Shown: piece after piece, positions 47,577-56,996 of the stretch
Layout: each line of letters opens with the position of its first letter
Position numbering within the stretch: the stretch's first letter is position 1
NCBI GenBank assembly: GCA_018664075.1
Contig: JABJOY010000070.1
Coordinates: forward strand, 53,108-117,107
Length of the DNA: 64,000 nt
Reading direction: 5' to 3'
Source of the DNA: Porticoccaceae bacterium
Lineage (GTDB): Bacteria; Pseudomonadota; Gammaproteobacteria; Pseudomonadales; Porticoccaceae
Program-made: the position numbers and the translations under genes
The notes under the pieces: model-generated
Seen by the model: the letters and a program-made list of their open reading frames with translations, nothing else
Database searches by the model: none
What the model was told of the DNA's origin: nothing

Positions 47577-48602
47577 TTACTGGCCGGCTGAAGTTTGCCC
47601 CTGCCAGGCCAGCAAAGTGTCAAGCATTCTATTGGCGTAACCCCATTCGTTGTCGAACCAAATTAACACTTTGACTAATTTCTTCTGACTGACTTTAGTT
47701 TGACTGGCATCAACAATGCCGCTGCGGGGATCATGATTGAAGTCGCAGGATGCCAGAGGCTCCTCGGTATAACCCAGCACACCATTGAGGCTACCATTGG
47801 CCGCGGCAGCAAGGGCACCGTTGACTGCTGCAGTATCCACATCAGTATTGAGCATAACTGAGAGGTCGATAGCTGAGACATTCAATGTAGGGACACGCAT
47901 AGCCTGGGCCTGAAAGCGTCCCGTGAGTTCCGGCAGCAGGCGATCGATACCCAGAGCCAAGCCAGTATCAACCGGAATAATCGATTGCATGGCAGCGCGA
48001 GTCTTGCGCAGATCCGTGTGATGGTAGGCGTCAATCACTGGTTGATCGTTCATTGCAGAATGGATTGTAGTTATTACACCCCCATCAATTCCGAAGGCAT
48101 CGTCGAGAACTTTTATCACTGGAACTACGCAATTGGTGGAACAGGAGGCAGCGGAGACAATAGTTTCTTCACCGGTCAGCAGGTGCTGATTAATGCCATA
48201 GACAATAGTGGCATCCACAGTGGGTTCAGCGGGCTGGGAAAACAGAACATGTTTGGCACCACTGGCTAAATGCTGTTCAGCGGTCTGACGATCAGTGAAA
48301 GAACCACTGCATTCCAATACCACATCTATGCCTAGAGCCTGCCAGGGCAATTGATCGAGCTGTTGATGATGGAGTACTTTTATTTCATCGCCATTAACAG
48401 TAAGTGAGTCATCACTTGCGTCGACAGTTCCTTTAAATCTGCCATGGGTGGAATCATAACGGGTTAGATGAGCAATTGTTTTACTGTCGGCTGGCTCGTT
48501 GATTGCCACAATTTGGACGCGGTCGCGAGCGCCTGATTCGTACAGGGCTCGCAACACGGAGCGGCCAATACGGCCATAGCCATTAATGGCTACGCGAATC
48601 AT
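47577..48602 (-). CDS. epd: Erythrose-4-phosphate dehydrogenase (Epd/GapB type)
   Basis: 341 residues. It is closer to E. coli Epd than to Gap[58 protein letters not shown] and [11 protein letters not shown] follow Epd, and Glu35 replaces the GapA Asp. The catalytic Cys154 is in SCSTNC, where Epd has SCTTNC. The reaction is erythrose-4-phosphate to 4-phosphoerythronate for pyridoxal phosphate synthesis, though such enzymes can also serve as glyceraldehyde-phosphate dehydrogenase. Its place between tkt and pgk supports either. The ATG overlaps the tkt stop by one base. Confidence 0.93.
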   Translation of the reverse strand: MIRVAINGYGRIGRSVLRALYESGARDRVQIVAINEPADSKTIAHLTRYDSTHGRFKGTVDASDDSLTVNGDEIKVLHHQQLDQLPWQALGIDVVLECSGSFTDRQTAEQHLASGAKHVLFSQPAEPTVDATIVYGINQHLLTGEETIVSAASCSTNCVVPVIKVLDDAFGIDGGVITTIHSAMNDQPVIDAYHHTDLRKTRAAMQSIIPVDTGLALGIDRLLPELTGRFQAQAMRVPTLNVSAIDLSVMLNTDVDTAAVNGALAAAANGSLNGVLGYTEEPLASCDFNHDPRSGIVDASQTKVSQKKLVKVLIWFDNEWGYANRMLDTLLAWQGQTSAGQ

Positions 48603-50596
48603 TAGCCAACAATCTCCAACACGTTAGAGACAACATTGTCGACGGTGAAACCAAACTCTTTCAGCAGCACATCGCCGGGAGCAGATTCACCAAAGCTGGT
48701 CATGCCTACAACACGGCCATCCAGGCCGACAAACTTATACCAGTAGTCGGCGTGCAAAGCTTCTACTGCAACCCGGGCGCGCACTGAGGGCGGCAACACT
48801 GAATCGCGGTAGTCGGCGTCCTGGGCGGAGAATATCTCGGCACAGGGCATGGACACAACACGGGCCAGAATACCTTTATCTGCCAGCTGTTCTGCCGCCT
48901 GCATGGCCAGATCCACTTCTGAACCTGTGGCAATCAAGATCGCCTGAGGTGCATCGCAATCTTTAAGAATATAGCCACCGCGAGAAATAGCAGCTACCTG
49001 ATCTCCAGTGCGGGGCATTGGGGTTAAACCCTGACGGCTAAACACCAGTGCCGCGGGACCATCGCGACGCTCAATGGCACTTTTCCAGCTCACCGCAGAT
49101 TCCACTGTGTCACAGGGACGCCAGGTGTGCAGGTTGGGCGTGGCGCGCAATGCGCTCAGCTGTTCAACCGGCTGGTGAGTAGGGCCATCTTCACCCAGAC
49201 CAATAGAGTCATGGGTATAAACAAAGATGCTCTGCTGTTTCATCAGTGCAGCCATACGCACAGCATTGCGGGCGTATTCCATAAACATCAGGAAGGTTGC
49301 GCCGTAGTTAATAAAGCCTCCGTGCAGGGCGATACCATTCATCATGGCGCTCATACCAAACTCGCGCACACCGTAGTAAATGTAGTTGCCGTCGGCATTG
49401 TCGCCAGTGATATCTTTGGAACCAGACCAGATAGTGAGGTTTGAACCTGCCAGATCCGCAGAACCACCCAGCAATTCCGGCAGCATGGGGCCATAGGCAT
49501 TGAGGCAGTTCTGGGAGGCTTTACGAGAAGCCACTTTTTCCATCTTATCCTGACACTCTTGAATATAAGCATCAGCCTGGGCACTAAAGTCTGCAGGCAA
49601 GTCGCCATTGGCACGGCGCTCAAATTCTGCTGCCAGCTCTGGATGAGCAGCGCGGTATGCCGTGAGTTGCTTGTTCCAGGCGGCTTGCGCGGCAGTACCT
49701 TTCTCAACGCCATTCCAGCCAGCGTAATGGTCGGCGGGAATCTCAAATGGTCCGTACTCCCAACCCAGCTGTTTGCGGGTCAGCGCCACTTCGTCAACAC
49801 CAAGAGCAGCGCCGTGACAGTCTTCTTTGCCCTGCTTGTTCGGCGAGCCAAAACCAATAATGGTCTTGCAGCAAATCAATGTGGGCTTGCCAGTCTCGGC
49901 ACGGGCTTGGTCAATCGCCGCTTTAATGGCATCGCTATCATGGCCATCCACATTGGGAATAACCTGCCAGCCATAGGATTCAAAACGCGCTGGGGTATCA
50001 TCACTAAACCAGCCTTCAACCTCCCCATCGATGGAAATGCCATTATCATCATAAAATGCCACCAACTTACCCAGCTTCAGGGTGCCGGCCAGAGAGCAAA
50101 CTTCGTGGGAGATGCCTTCCATTAGGCAACCATCACCGAGGAAAGTGTAGGTGTTGTGATCAACAATATCGTGACCGGGGCGATTAAACTGGCCCGCTAG
50201 TACCTTTTCTCCCAGCGCCATACCCACAGCATTACTGATCCCCTGACCCAGAGGGCCGGTGGTGGTCTCTACGCCCGGCGCATAACCATACTCCGGGTGA
50301 CCTGGAGTCTTTGAATGCAACTGGCGGAAGTTTTTAATCTCTTTAATGGGCAGATCATAGCCACTGAGATGCAGCAGAGAGTATAGAAGCATGGAGCCAT
50401 GGCCATTGGACAGCACAAAGCGATCGCGGTTGGTCCAGTTAGGGTCTGCCGGGTTATGACTTAAATAGTCGTTCCAGAGTACTTCAGCAATATCTGCCAT
50501 GCCCATGGGGGCACCTGGATGTCCACTGTTAGCCTGTTGCACAGCATCCATACTGAGGGCGCGAATAGCATTAGCAAGGTCTCGACGTGAGGCCAT
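48602..50596 (-). CDS. tkt: Transketolase
   Basis: 664 residues, as in E. coli. It is a thiamine diphosphate enzyme of the pentose phosphate pathway that moves two-carbon units. The N-terminal domain carries [20 protein letters not shown], the ThDP-binding [16 protein letters not shown] and [17 protein letters not shown]. The central domain has [20 protein letters not shown]. It supplies erythrose-4-phosphate for the Epd encoded directly after it. It is divergent from the SAM-cycle regulator, so the upstream 187 bases carry promoters for both sides. Confidence 0.97.
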   Translation of the reverse strand: MASRRDLANAIRALSMDAVQQANSGHPGAPMGMADIAEVLWNDYLSHNPADPNWTNRDRFVLSNGHGSMLLYSLLHLSGYDLPIKEIKNFRQLHSKTPGHPEYGYAPGVETTTGPLGQGISNAVGMALGEKVLAGQFNRPGHDIVDHNTYTFLGDGCLMEGISHEVCSLAGTLKLGKLVAFYDDNGISIDGEVEGWFSDDTPARFESYGWQVIPNVDGHDSDAIKAAIDQARAETGKPTLICCKTIIGFGSPNKQGKEDCHGAALGVDEVALTRKQLGWEYGPFEIPADHYAGWNGVEKGTAAQAAWNKQLTAYRAAHPELAAEFERRANGDLPADFSAQADAYIQECQDKMEKVASRKASQNCLNAYGPMLPELLGGSADLAGSNLTIWSGSKDITGDNADGNYIYYGVREFGMSAMMNGIALHGGFINYGATFLMFMEYARNAVRMAALMKQQSIFVYTHDSIGLGEDGPTHQPVEQLSALRATPNLHTWRPCDTVESAVSWKSAIERRDGPAALVFSRQGLTPMPRTGDQVAAISRGGYILKDCDAPQAILIATGSEVDLAMQAAEQLADKGILARVVSMPCAEIFSAQDADYRDSVLPPSVRARVAVEALHADYWYKFVGLDGRVVGMTSFGESAPGDVLLKEFGFTVDNVVSNVLEIVG

Positions 50597-50731
50597 GTAT
50601 TATCACTCCTGAAACGGGAAATTGGGAAGCCTCCATTGTCCCTCAGACAGCCTTCTCAGTAAACCGATATTCATTATTTGCACCACTTTTTGGGTACGCA
50701 AATAACTTATTCATCGCAACCGTAGCAACGC

Positions 50732-50757
50732 TTATATAAAAATATTTTGATATATAA
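50732..50757. promoter_or_regulatory. AT-rich palindromic element before the SahR-type gene
   Basis: TTATATA, AAAATATTTT, GA, TATATAA: the inner ten bases are a perfect palindrome and the outer heptamers are inverted. It ends 26 bases before the regulator ATG and overlaps TATAAAAT-like -10 sequence, a suitable place for autoregulation. SahR sites in other bacteria are palindromic too, but the match was not tested. Confidence 0.45.
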
Positions 50758-50783
50758 AATACGCTGTGTTAAAGTCCCGCATC

Positions 50784-51791
50784 ATGACTAGTTCCAAGCC
50801 CAATTCGACCGCCTCACAGGATGCAGGATCCCTGGATATCAGTGCCATTACGACCCTGAGCAAGGCTGCGGGGGACCCATTGCGCATGCAGGTGCTAAAG
50901 GTGCTACAGCAAAATGCCTATGGAGTGTTGGAGCTGTGCCAGATTTTTGATATTCGCCAGTCCGCCATGAGCCACCACTTAAAAATTCTGGCCAATGCTG
51001 GTTTGGTGGCCACCAGGCGTGAGGGTACAACCATTTTTTATCGCCGCAATCCACGCAATGGCAATGGGGAATTGCAACAGTTACAACAGGCTCTATTTGC
51101 CAGCATTGATAAAGCAGATTTGGATTCGGCACTTGAAGAACATTTAAAGCAAATCAATGCTGAGCGCGCTGCAGCGTCGGTTGAGTTCTTTAACCGCAAT
51201 GTCTCCCGGTTTGAAGAGAACCAGGATCTGATTGCCAGCTGGTCTGACTATGGCGACAGTGTTGAGAGCTTTCTCGGCAGCAGTATTGTGGCTACAGGCA
51301 CGGCCATTGAAGTGGGTCCAGGTTATGGCCAGTTTCTGAGCAAGCTTTGCGCCAGCTTTGACCAGGTGGTGGCTCTAGATAACAGTGCCGAGATGCTTGA
51401 GCAGTGCCAGAGCAGAGCTGACCAGCAGGGGCTGGAGAATATTGAGTTTATTCTGGGTGATACCTCCCTGGCCCAGCAGCGCCATATTAAGGCCGACTGC
51501 CTGTCACTAAATATGGTGCTGCACCACAACCCGGCGCCGGCAGAGATTATTGCCCATTGCGCCAGTTTGCTGGCTCCCCAGGGCGTGCTGCTGGTGACAG
51601 ATCTGTGCGCCCATGATCAGGAATGGGTAAAGGAAAGCTGTGGGGACTTTTGGTTGGGGTTTGAGCCGGAAGAAATAACCCACTGGGCAAATTTAGCTGG
51701 TCTGGTAGAAGGCAATAGCCTGTACCTGACTCAGCGCAATGGTTTTCGCATTCAGTTGCGACAGTTCAGTGCCGGAAGCACTGCTATTTAA
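50784..51791 (+). CDS. sahR: ArsR-family regulator fused to SAM-binding methyltransferase domain (SahR-type)
   Basis: 335 residues from the ATG at 50784. The N-terminal ArsR winged helix (about 20-95) reads LSKAAGDPLRMQVLKVLQQN and QSAMSHHLKILANAGLV. The C-terminal methyltransferase fold (about 130-290) has AIEVGPGYGQFLSKL as motif I, an acidic ALDN loop and DCLSLNMVLHHNPAP. In Proteobacteria such fusions, named SahR, sense S-adenosylhomocysteine and control SAM-cycle genes. The genes that follow are metK (12 bases), ahcY and metF, the expected targets, so the assignment is strong. No SAH riboswitch is seen before ahcY. Confidence 0.88.
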   Translation: MTSSKPNSTASQDAGSLDISAITTLSKAAGDPLRMQVLKVLQQNAYGVLELCQIFDIRQSAMSHHLKILANAGLVATRREGTTIFYRRNPRNGNGELQQLQQALFASIDKADLDSALEEHLKQINAERAAASVEFFNRNVSRFEENQDLIASWSDYGDSVESFLGSSIVATGTAIEVGPGYGQFLSKLCASFDQVVALDNSAEMLEQCQSRADQQGLENIEFILGDTSLAQQRHIKADCLSLNMVLHHNPAPAEIIAHCASLLAPQGVLLVTDLCAHDQEWVKESCGDFWLGFEPEEITHWANLAGLVEGNSLYLTQRNGFRIQLRQFSAGSTAI

Positions 51792-51803
51792 TAAGGAAAA
51801 GTG

Positions 51804-52958
51804 ATGTCTAGCTACAATGTATTTACCTCCGAATCTGTATCTGAAGGCCACCCGGATAAAATGGCCGATCAGATTTCTGATGCGGTTTTGGATGCCATTC
51901 TCAAAGATGACCCCAATGCCAGGGTAGCCGTCGAGACATTGGTAAAAACCGGCATGGCTATTATTGCTGGGGAAGTGCGCACCGATACTTATGTGGATCT
52001 GGAAGACATCGTCCGTGAGGTGATTAAAGGCATAGGCTATAACCACTCAGATGTCGGCTTTGATGGCAATTCCTGCGCCGTGCTCAATGGGATTGGCAAA
52101 CAGTCCAGTCAGATCGCCCAGGGTGTTGATTCCGGGGAAAACAAAGATTTAGGTGCTGGTGACCAGGGCCTGATGTTTGGCTACGCCAACAACGAAACCT
52201 CTGTACTTATGCCCGCGCCAATTTTTTATGCTCATCGTTTAGTGGAACGTCAGGCCGAGTTACGCAAGGCGGGGGCCCTTAACTGGTTGCGCCCGGATGC
52301 AAAAAGTCAGGTGACCCTGCGCTATGACCAGGGCAAGCCTGTAGCTATAGATGCGGTGGTTCTGTCCACCCAGCACTCCCCCGGCATTGAGCTGGAGGAT
52401 TTGCGCGAAGCAGTGCTCGAGGAAATTATTCGTCCGGTGTTGCCCGAAGAATGGCTCCACGGCGACACCCAGTACCATATTAACCCCACCGGCAAGTTTG
52501 AAATTGGTGGCCCCATGGGTGACTGTGGTCTGACTGGGCGCAAAATTATTGTTGATACCTACGGCGGTATGGCTCACCACGGTGGCGGCGCATTCTCGGG
52601 CAAGGATCCCACCAAGGTGGACCGCTCAGCGGCCTATGCGGGCCGTTATGTAGCCAAAAATATTGTGGCCGCTGGCATTGCTGATCGCTGCGAGATTCAG
52701 GTGTCCTACGCCATTGGTGTGTCGGAGCCCACCTCTATCAGCGTCAACACCTTTGGTACCGGCAAATTACCAGACCATGAAATTATTGCCCTGATCCGAG
52801 ATAACTTCGATCTGCGCCCCAGAGGCCTGATTGAAATGCTCGATCTGCGCCGACCCATCTACCAGGCAACCGCTTCCTATGGCCACTTCGGTCGCGAGGA
52901 TGAAAACTTTACCTGGGAAAAAACTGATAAAGCAGCAGTGCTGAGAAAAGCGCTGTAA
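51804..52958 (+). CDS. metK: S-adenosylmethionine synthetase
   Basis: 384 residues from the ATG at 51804, with AAGGAAAA upstream; the E. coli enzyme has the same length. It makes SAM from methionine and ATP. The segments [56 protein letters not shown] and [16 protein letters not shown] are fully conserved. It lies 12 bases after the SahR-type regulator and 37 before ahcY, so it is likely in one transcript with both. Confidence 0.98.
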   Translation: MSSYNVFTSESVSEGHPDKMADQISDAVLDAILKDDPNARVAVETLVKTGMAIIAGEVRTDTYVDLEDIVREVIKGIGYNHSDVGFDGNSCAVLNGIGKQSSQIAQGVDSGENKDLGAGDQGLMFGYANNETSVLMPAPIFYAHRLVERQAELRKAGALNWLRPDAKSQVTLRYDQGKPVAIDAVVLSTQHSPGIELEDLREAVLEEIIRPVLPEEWLHGDTQYHINPTGKFEIGGPMGDCGLTGRKIIVDTYGGMAHHGGGAFSGKDPTKVDRSAAYAGRYVAKNIVAAGIADRCEIQVSYAIGVSEPTSISVNTFGTGKLPDHEIIALIRDNFDLRPRGLIEMLDLRRPIYQATASYGHFGREDENFTWEKTDKAAVLRKAL

Positions 52959-52995
52959 CCATTTTTTGAAAACCGACTTTTTATAGGTAACTAAC

Positions 52996-54393
52996 ATGAT
53001 CGCAACAGTTCAATCTATCGATAGCAGCAAAAAGACTTTCGACGACTATAAAGTAGCAGATATCAGCCTTGCCGATTGGGGCAAGAAAGAGATCTCTATT
53101 GCCGAATCAGAAATGCCCGCCCTTATGGCCCTGCGCGAGAAGTACCACGCCGAGCAACCTCTGGCAGATGCTCGCATATTAGGCTGTATCCATATGACCA
53201 TTCAGACTGCAGTGCTTATTGAGACATTGGAAGCGCTGGGTGCCGAGGTTCGCTGGACCTCGTGCAATATTTTCTCTACTCAGGATCATGCCGCAGCGGC
53301 CATCGCTGCCAATGGCACGCCAGTATTTGCCTGGAAAGGCGAGACTGAAGAAGAGTACGAATGGTGCCTTGAGCAGCAGGTATTAAAAGATGGTGTTCCC
53401 TGGAACGCCAATATGATTCTCGATGATGGCGGCGACTTGACCGCGCTGTTACATCAAAAATACCCTCAGGTGCTGGATGCGGTTCATGGCATTACTGAAG
53501 AGACTACCACTGGTGTTCACCGTCTGTATGAAATGTTGGAGTCTGGGGAGTTAAAAGTCCCGGCGATCAATGTTAATGATTCCGTAACCAAGTCCAAGTG
53601 CGACAACAAATACGGCTGTCGTCACAGCCTCAACGATGCGGTTAAGCGCGCCACTGACCACCTGCTGTCGGGCAAAAAAGCCGTGGTGGTTGGCTATGGT
53701 GATGTGGGCAAAGGCTCCGCCCAGTCCCTGCGTCAGGAAGGCATGATTGTTAAGGTCACTGAGTGCGATCCAATCTGTGCCATGCAAGCTTGCCTCGATG
53801 GTTTTGAGGTTGTTTCAACCTATATTGGTGGAGATGCGTCCAAAGGCGTGAATACCGAGCTGCTGGCCAATACAGATATGCTGGTGACCAGCACTGGTAA
53901 CTACAATGTGTGCGGTGCAGATATTCTCGCTGCTCTTAAAAGTGGCTGCGTAGTGTGCAACATTGGTCACTTCGACAACGAGATCGATACCGCCTATATG
54001 CGCACCACCTGGGAATGGGACGAGATCAAACCCCAGGTACACAAGGTGTATCGCGACCGCGCCAACAATGATCATCTGCTGTTGCTGGCCGAAGGTCGCC
54101 TGGTAAACCTTGGCAATGCTACGGGTCACCCAAGCCGAATTATGGATGGCTCCTTTGCCAATCAGGTGCTGGCTCAAATTGAACTCTACAAGCAGCAGTT
54201 TGCCGCCCAGAACGATGACGCCAAAGCCGCATTGTTACGTGTAGAAGTATTGCCCAAGCACCTTGATGAAGAAGTGGCTCGTCATATGGTTGGTGGGTTT
54301 GGTGGTGTGATTACCAAACTGAGTCAGGCTCAGGCTGATTATATTAATGTGCCTGTTGAGGGTCCGTTTAAAGGTGATAGTTACAAGTATTGA
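52996..54393 (+). CDS. ahcY: Adenosylhomocysteinase
   Basis: 465 residues, the bacterial and eukaryotic form. It hydrolyses S-adenosylhomocysteine to homocysteine and adenosine with bound NAD. It starts with the short tail and then [20 protein letters not shown]. The NAD-binding motif [17 protein letters not shown] and the segment [17 protein letters not shown] are present, and the C-terminal DSYKY end reads GDSYKY. Its substrate is the likely signal of the regulator at the head of the operon. It is followed by a 151-base gap with a hairpin before metF. Confidence 0.98.
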   Translation: MIATVQSIDSSKKTFDDYKVADISLADWGKKEISIAESEMPALMALREKYHAEQPLADARILGCIHMTIQTAVLIETLEALGAEVRWTSCNIFSTQDHAAAAIAANGTPVFAWKGETEEEYEWCLEQQVLKDGVPWNANMILDDGGDLTALLHQKYPQVLDAVHGITEETTTGVHRLYEMLESGELKVPAINVNDSVTKSKCDNKYGCRHSLNDAVKRATDHLLSGKKAVVVGYGDVGKGSAQSLRQEGMIVKVTECDPICAMQACLDGFEVVSTYIGGDASKGVNTELLANTDMLVTSTGNYNVCGADILAALKSGCVVCNIGHFDNEIDTAYMRTTWEWDEIKPQVHKVYRDRANNDHLLLLAEGRLVNLGNATGHPSRIMDGSFANQVLAQIELYKQQFAAQNDDAKAALLRVEVLPKHLDEEVARHMVGGFGGVITKLSQAQADYINVPVEGPFKGDSYKY

Positions 54394-54465
54394 TTGGTAG
54401 AGAAGTATGAACGCCTGGTAATTCTGGGTTCAGTGGGGGTAGTTGGGGTGGTAGAACGGCCCATG

Positions 54466-54512
54466 GAGACCCTTCGCTGAGGTCAGAATACCCGCGCAGC
54501 GAAGGAAATCTC
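54466..54512 (+). promoter_or_regulatory. Structured leader between ahcY and metF
   Basis: A perfect 9-base stem, CCTTCGCTG and CAGCGAAGG, encloses a 17-base loop, with outer GAGA/TCTC pairing after an asymmetric bulge. G-rich runs (GGG, GGGGG, GGGG, GG between 54426 and 54451) lie just upstream. The whole 54394-54544 gap holds no gene. It does not resemble the SAH or SAM-II riboswitch consensus as I know them. Confidence 0.45.
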
Positions 54513-54544
54513 TCAAACTAACAGCAACATAGGAAGTCAGTTTC

Positions 54545-55393
54545 ATGAAGAACAATCCACATATCAGTTTCGAATTCTTTGCCGCAAAGACCCCAGAGGG
54601 TCGCGAGAAGCTGAAAGCCACCTGCAGGGAACTGGATAAATTTAATCCTGAATTTTACTCAGTGACCTATGGCGCCGGTGGCTCAACCAGAGACACCACC
54701 AAAGATATAGTGCTGGATATCCAGGCCGACGGCTATGCAGCCGCGCCCCATCTCTCCGTGGGCGGTGACAGTCAGGCTGATGTAATCGAACTGGTGCAGT
54801 CCTATAAAGAGGCCGGCATCAATAAACTGGTAGCACTGCGCGGAGACCTGCCCTCTGGTATTGGCGGCACTAAACAGCTGGTGCATGCCAGTGAATTGGT
54901 GGCACTAATTCGTCAGCATACGGGCGATCATTTTGAAATTAATGTGGCAGCATATCCGGAGATTCATCCCGAGGCGGAGAGTTACAGCAAGGATGTCTTT
55001 TGGCTCGGCGAAAAATTTAAAGCTGGCGCCGATCGAGCAATTACACAGTATTTTTATAATCCAGAGGCCTATTTTCGGTTTCTAGATGACTGCGCCGGAG
55101 CTGACATTGATAAACCCATAGTGCCAGGCATTATGCCGCTGACCAACTATCACAATCTGGTGCGCTTTTCAGATAACTGCGGTGCGGATATTCCCCGCTG
55201 GTTGCGCTGGCAACTAAAAGAGCGCAGCGATAATCCAGAAGATCTAATCAAATACGGAATCGATGTAGTCAGTAAATTATGTGAAGACCTACTGGCTGGC
55301 GGCGCACCAGGTCTGCATTTTTATACGATGAATCAATGGCAGATTTCTGATACCTTGTGTCGCAATCTGGGCCTTCCTGTAAAGGCTCTTTAA
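54545..55393 (+). CDS. metF: Methylenetetrahydrofolate reductase
   Basis: 282 residues. It reduces methylene-THF to methyl-THF for methionine synthesis using FAD. It begins NNPHISFEFFAAKTPEGREKL with the conserved FEFF; TYGAGGSTRDTT, LVALRGDLPSG and AYPEIHPEAESYSKDV follow, and the end carries GAPGLHFYTMNQW. An AGGAAG site precedes the ATG. It closes the SAM cycle of metK and ahcY. Fourteen bases separate it from rsmE. Confidence 0.97.
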   Translation: MKNNPHISFEFFAAKTPEGREKLKATCRELDKFNPEFYSVTYGAGGSTRDTTKDIVLDIQADGYAAAPHLSVGGDSQADVIELVQSYKEAGINKLVALRGDLPSGIGGTKQLVHASELVALIRQHTGDHFEINVAAYPEIHPEAESYSKDVFWLGEKFKAGADRAITQYFYNPEAYFRFLDDCAGADIDKPIVPGIMPLTNYHNLVRFSDNCGADIPRWLRWQLKERSDNPEDLIKYGIDVVSKLCEDLLAGGAPGLHFYTMNQWQISDTLCRNLGLPVKAL

Positions 55394-55407
55394 ACCAAGA
55401 GCGAGCC

Positions 55408-56139
55408 ATGCGTATACCGCGAGTTTTTACCACAGAGCAGTTAGATGTCGGCGGGCTTGTCGAGCTTGATAAAGGCGCGGCGCGACATCTTACCGCTGTG
55501 TTGCGGATGGGGGCGGGCCAAGCATTTATTTTGTTTAATGGTCAGGGGGGAGAGTTTTCCGCTGAGCTGGTGCAGGCCAAAAAAGACAGAGCTACAGCAA
55601 AGATCACCGGGTTTACTGAAGCCGATCGAGAGTCACCACTGCAACTACATCTGGGTATTGGTATTTCCCGAGGCGAGCGCATGGACTGGATTGTGCAGAA
55701 AGCCACCGAACTTGGTATCAGTCAGGTCAGCCCCATCTTTAGCGCCCGCTGCGAGGTCAAACTGAGCGGTGAGCGACTCGACAAACGAATTAAACATTGG
55801 CAGCAGATTGCCATCAGCGCCTGCGAACAGTCCCAACGCAATTCTGTGCCCACCATTAACAGAGCGGTAAATCTGGAGCAGTGGCTAACCAGCTGCGACT
55901 CGAGTTTAAAATTGGTGCTGCATCATCGCACAGAAAAACGCCTCCATGAAATGACCAATATAGACAGCAGCATTGGTATTTTAGTCGGCCCGGAGGGCGG
56001 TCTGACTGATATAGAAATTAAACAGGCCATGGCGCAGAACTTTCAACCTCTGGCCATGGGTCCCAGGGTACTGCGCACAGAAACTGCACCTCTGGCAGCA
56101 ATCAGTATTATTCAATCCATCTGGGGTGATATGGGCTAG
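55408..56139 (+). CDS. rsmE: 16S rRNA (uracil1498-N3)-methyltransferase
   Basis: 243 residues from the ATG at 55408, which opens with the family start RIPRVFTTEQL. A longer in-frame start inside metF is rejected. RsmE is a knotted SPOUT methyltransferase that methylates U1498 in the small subunit. The knot signatures are ILVGPEGGLTDIEIKQA and GPRVLRTETAPLAA. EWMDWIVQKATELGISQ-type context is visible as RMDWIVQKATELGISQV. It is a SAM user behind SAM-cycle genes, likely read through. Confidence 0.96.
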   Translation: MRIPRVFTTEQLDVGGLVELDKGAARHLTAVLRMGAGQAFILFNGQGGEFSAELVQAKKDRATAKITGFTEADRESPLQLHLGIGISRGERMDWIVQKATELGISQVSPIFSARCEVKLSGERLDKRIKHWQQIAISACEQSQRNSVPTINRAVNLEQWLTSCDSSLKLVLHHRTEKRLHEMTNIDSSIGILVGPEGGLTDIEIKQAMAQNFQPLAMGPRVLRTETAPLAAISIIQSIWGDMG

Positions 56140-56150
56140 CCCCATAGCTG

Positions 56151-56996
56151 ATGATCTCCATGGCCCGCCAGTTATATATTAAAAAATTTCTCTCTACCCT
56201 TTTGTTAATAATCAGCCCACTGGGTCAGGGAGCGGTCTTTGGCGACGGCAATCTGGTCAATGGTATTGAAGACGGGCGCACCTCTGCACCAGCTCATCTT
56301 CTCGAGGCTGTGGGTACTATTTTTTGTGATGGCGGCCTGCGCGGTACAGGTACTCATATTGATGTGGGCACGGGGGCAGACAATAATCAGCCAGCTATTA
56401 TTGTTACGGCCGCCCATGTGTTATTTGATGCAAATACCGGGGAGCCTTTTGCCAACTGTAGTTACAGGCCTGAAAATAAACGCCTGAGATCCGTTCCCTT
56501 CGCACAGATTTCCAGCCACAGCTACCAGCCATTAATCAGCGATAAATTGCGCCAGTCGGAGGCAGATATTGTATTTGTGGCACTGCAGCGCAAGCCCTAT
56601 CAAAAACGTCTTAGCCTGGCCCCGCCAGAAATCGATAGTGACCTGTTGTTGCTGGGATATAACGGAGAGACTGAACGGATTGATATTAGCACCGAATGCC
56701 AGATGTACAGCTCTGCAAATTTTCAAAGTAAGTACTTACTACTGCATAATTGCGATGCAGAAAGCGGAGCGTCTGGAGGCCCACTGCTAAAATCAGGTAC
56801 AGACCAGACACACCGCAATAGTCAAAATCAGGTGGTGGCCATCCATGGAGGCACTCTTACCAGCGCCGGGCGCCGGGCCCCGGGTGCGATTGTGCAGCCG
56901 GAGCGGTGGATCAATCAGGCGCGTCGAATAGACCCGGCTATGCTTCGCCGTCTGCAGGAGTTCCTTGCATATCTGGGTAGGGGTTCTGTAGATTAA
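56151..56996 (+). CDS. Exported trypsin-like serine protease
   Basis: 281 residues; an ATG three codons downstream is an alternative start. A signal peptide (about residues 5-27) precedes a chymotrypsin-fold domain with the triad His89 (TAAHVLF), Asp139 (ESEAD-type context SEADIVFV) and Ser208 (ESGASGGPLL). Several Cys could form disulfides. Substrates are unknown. It has no PDZ, so it is not a DegP. Its last 59 bases overlap the end of fabY on the other strand. It follows rsmE by 11 bases. Confidence 0.87.
   Translation: MISMARQLYIKKFLSTLLLIISPLGQGAVFGDGNLVNGIEDGRTSAPAHLLEAVGTIFCDGGLRGTGTHIDVGTGADNNQPAIIVTAAHVLFDANTGEPFANCSYRPENKRLRSVPFAQISSHSYQPLISDKLRQSEADIVFVALQRKPYQKRLSLAPPEIDSDLLLLGYNGETERIDISTECQMYSSANFQSKYLLLHNCDAESGASGGPLLKSGTDQTHRNSQNQVVAIHGGTLTSAGRRAPGAIVQPERWINQARRIDPAMLRRLQEFLAYLGRGSVD

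Noticed and set aside
45289..50596. Calvin-cycle (cbb) operon
   Set aside because: The aldolase is of the Calvin subtype and tkt, pgk and fba occur together, but no RuBisCO, phosphoribulokinase or CbbR is present. The set matches the ordinary Pseudomonas/E. coli operon.
54394..54544. SAH riboswitch before metF
   Set aside because: The hairpin and surrounding bases do not show the conserved core of the SAH riboswitch as I know it, and the position is after ahcY rather than before it. It is reported only as an unidentified structured leader.
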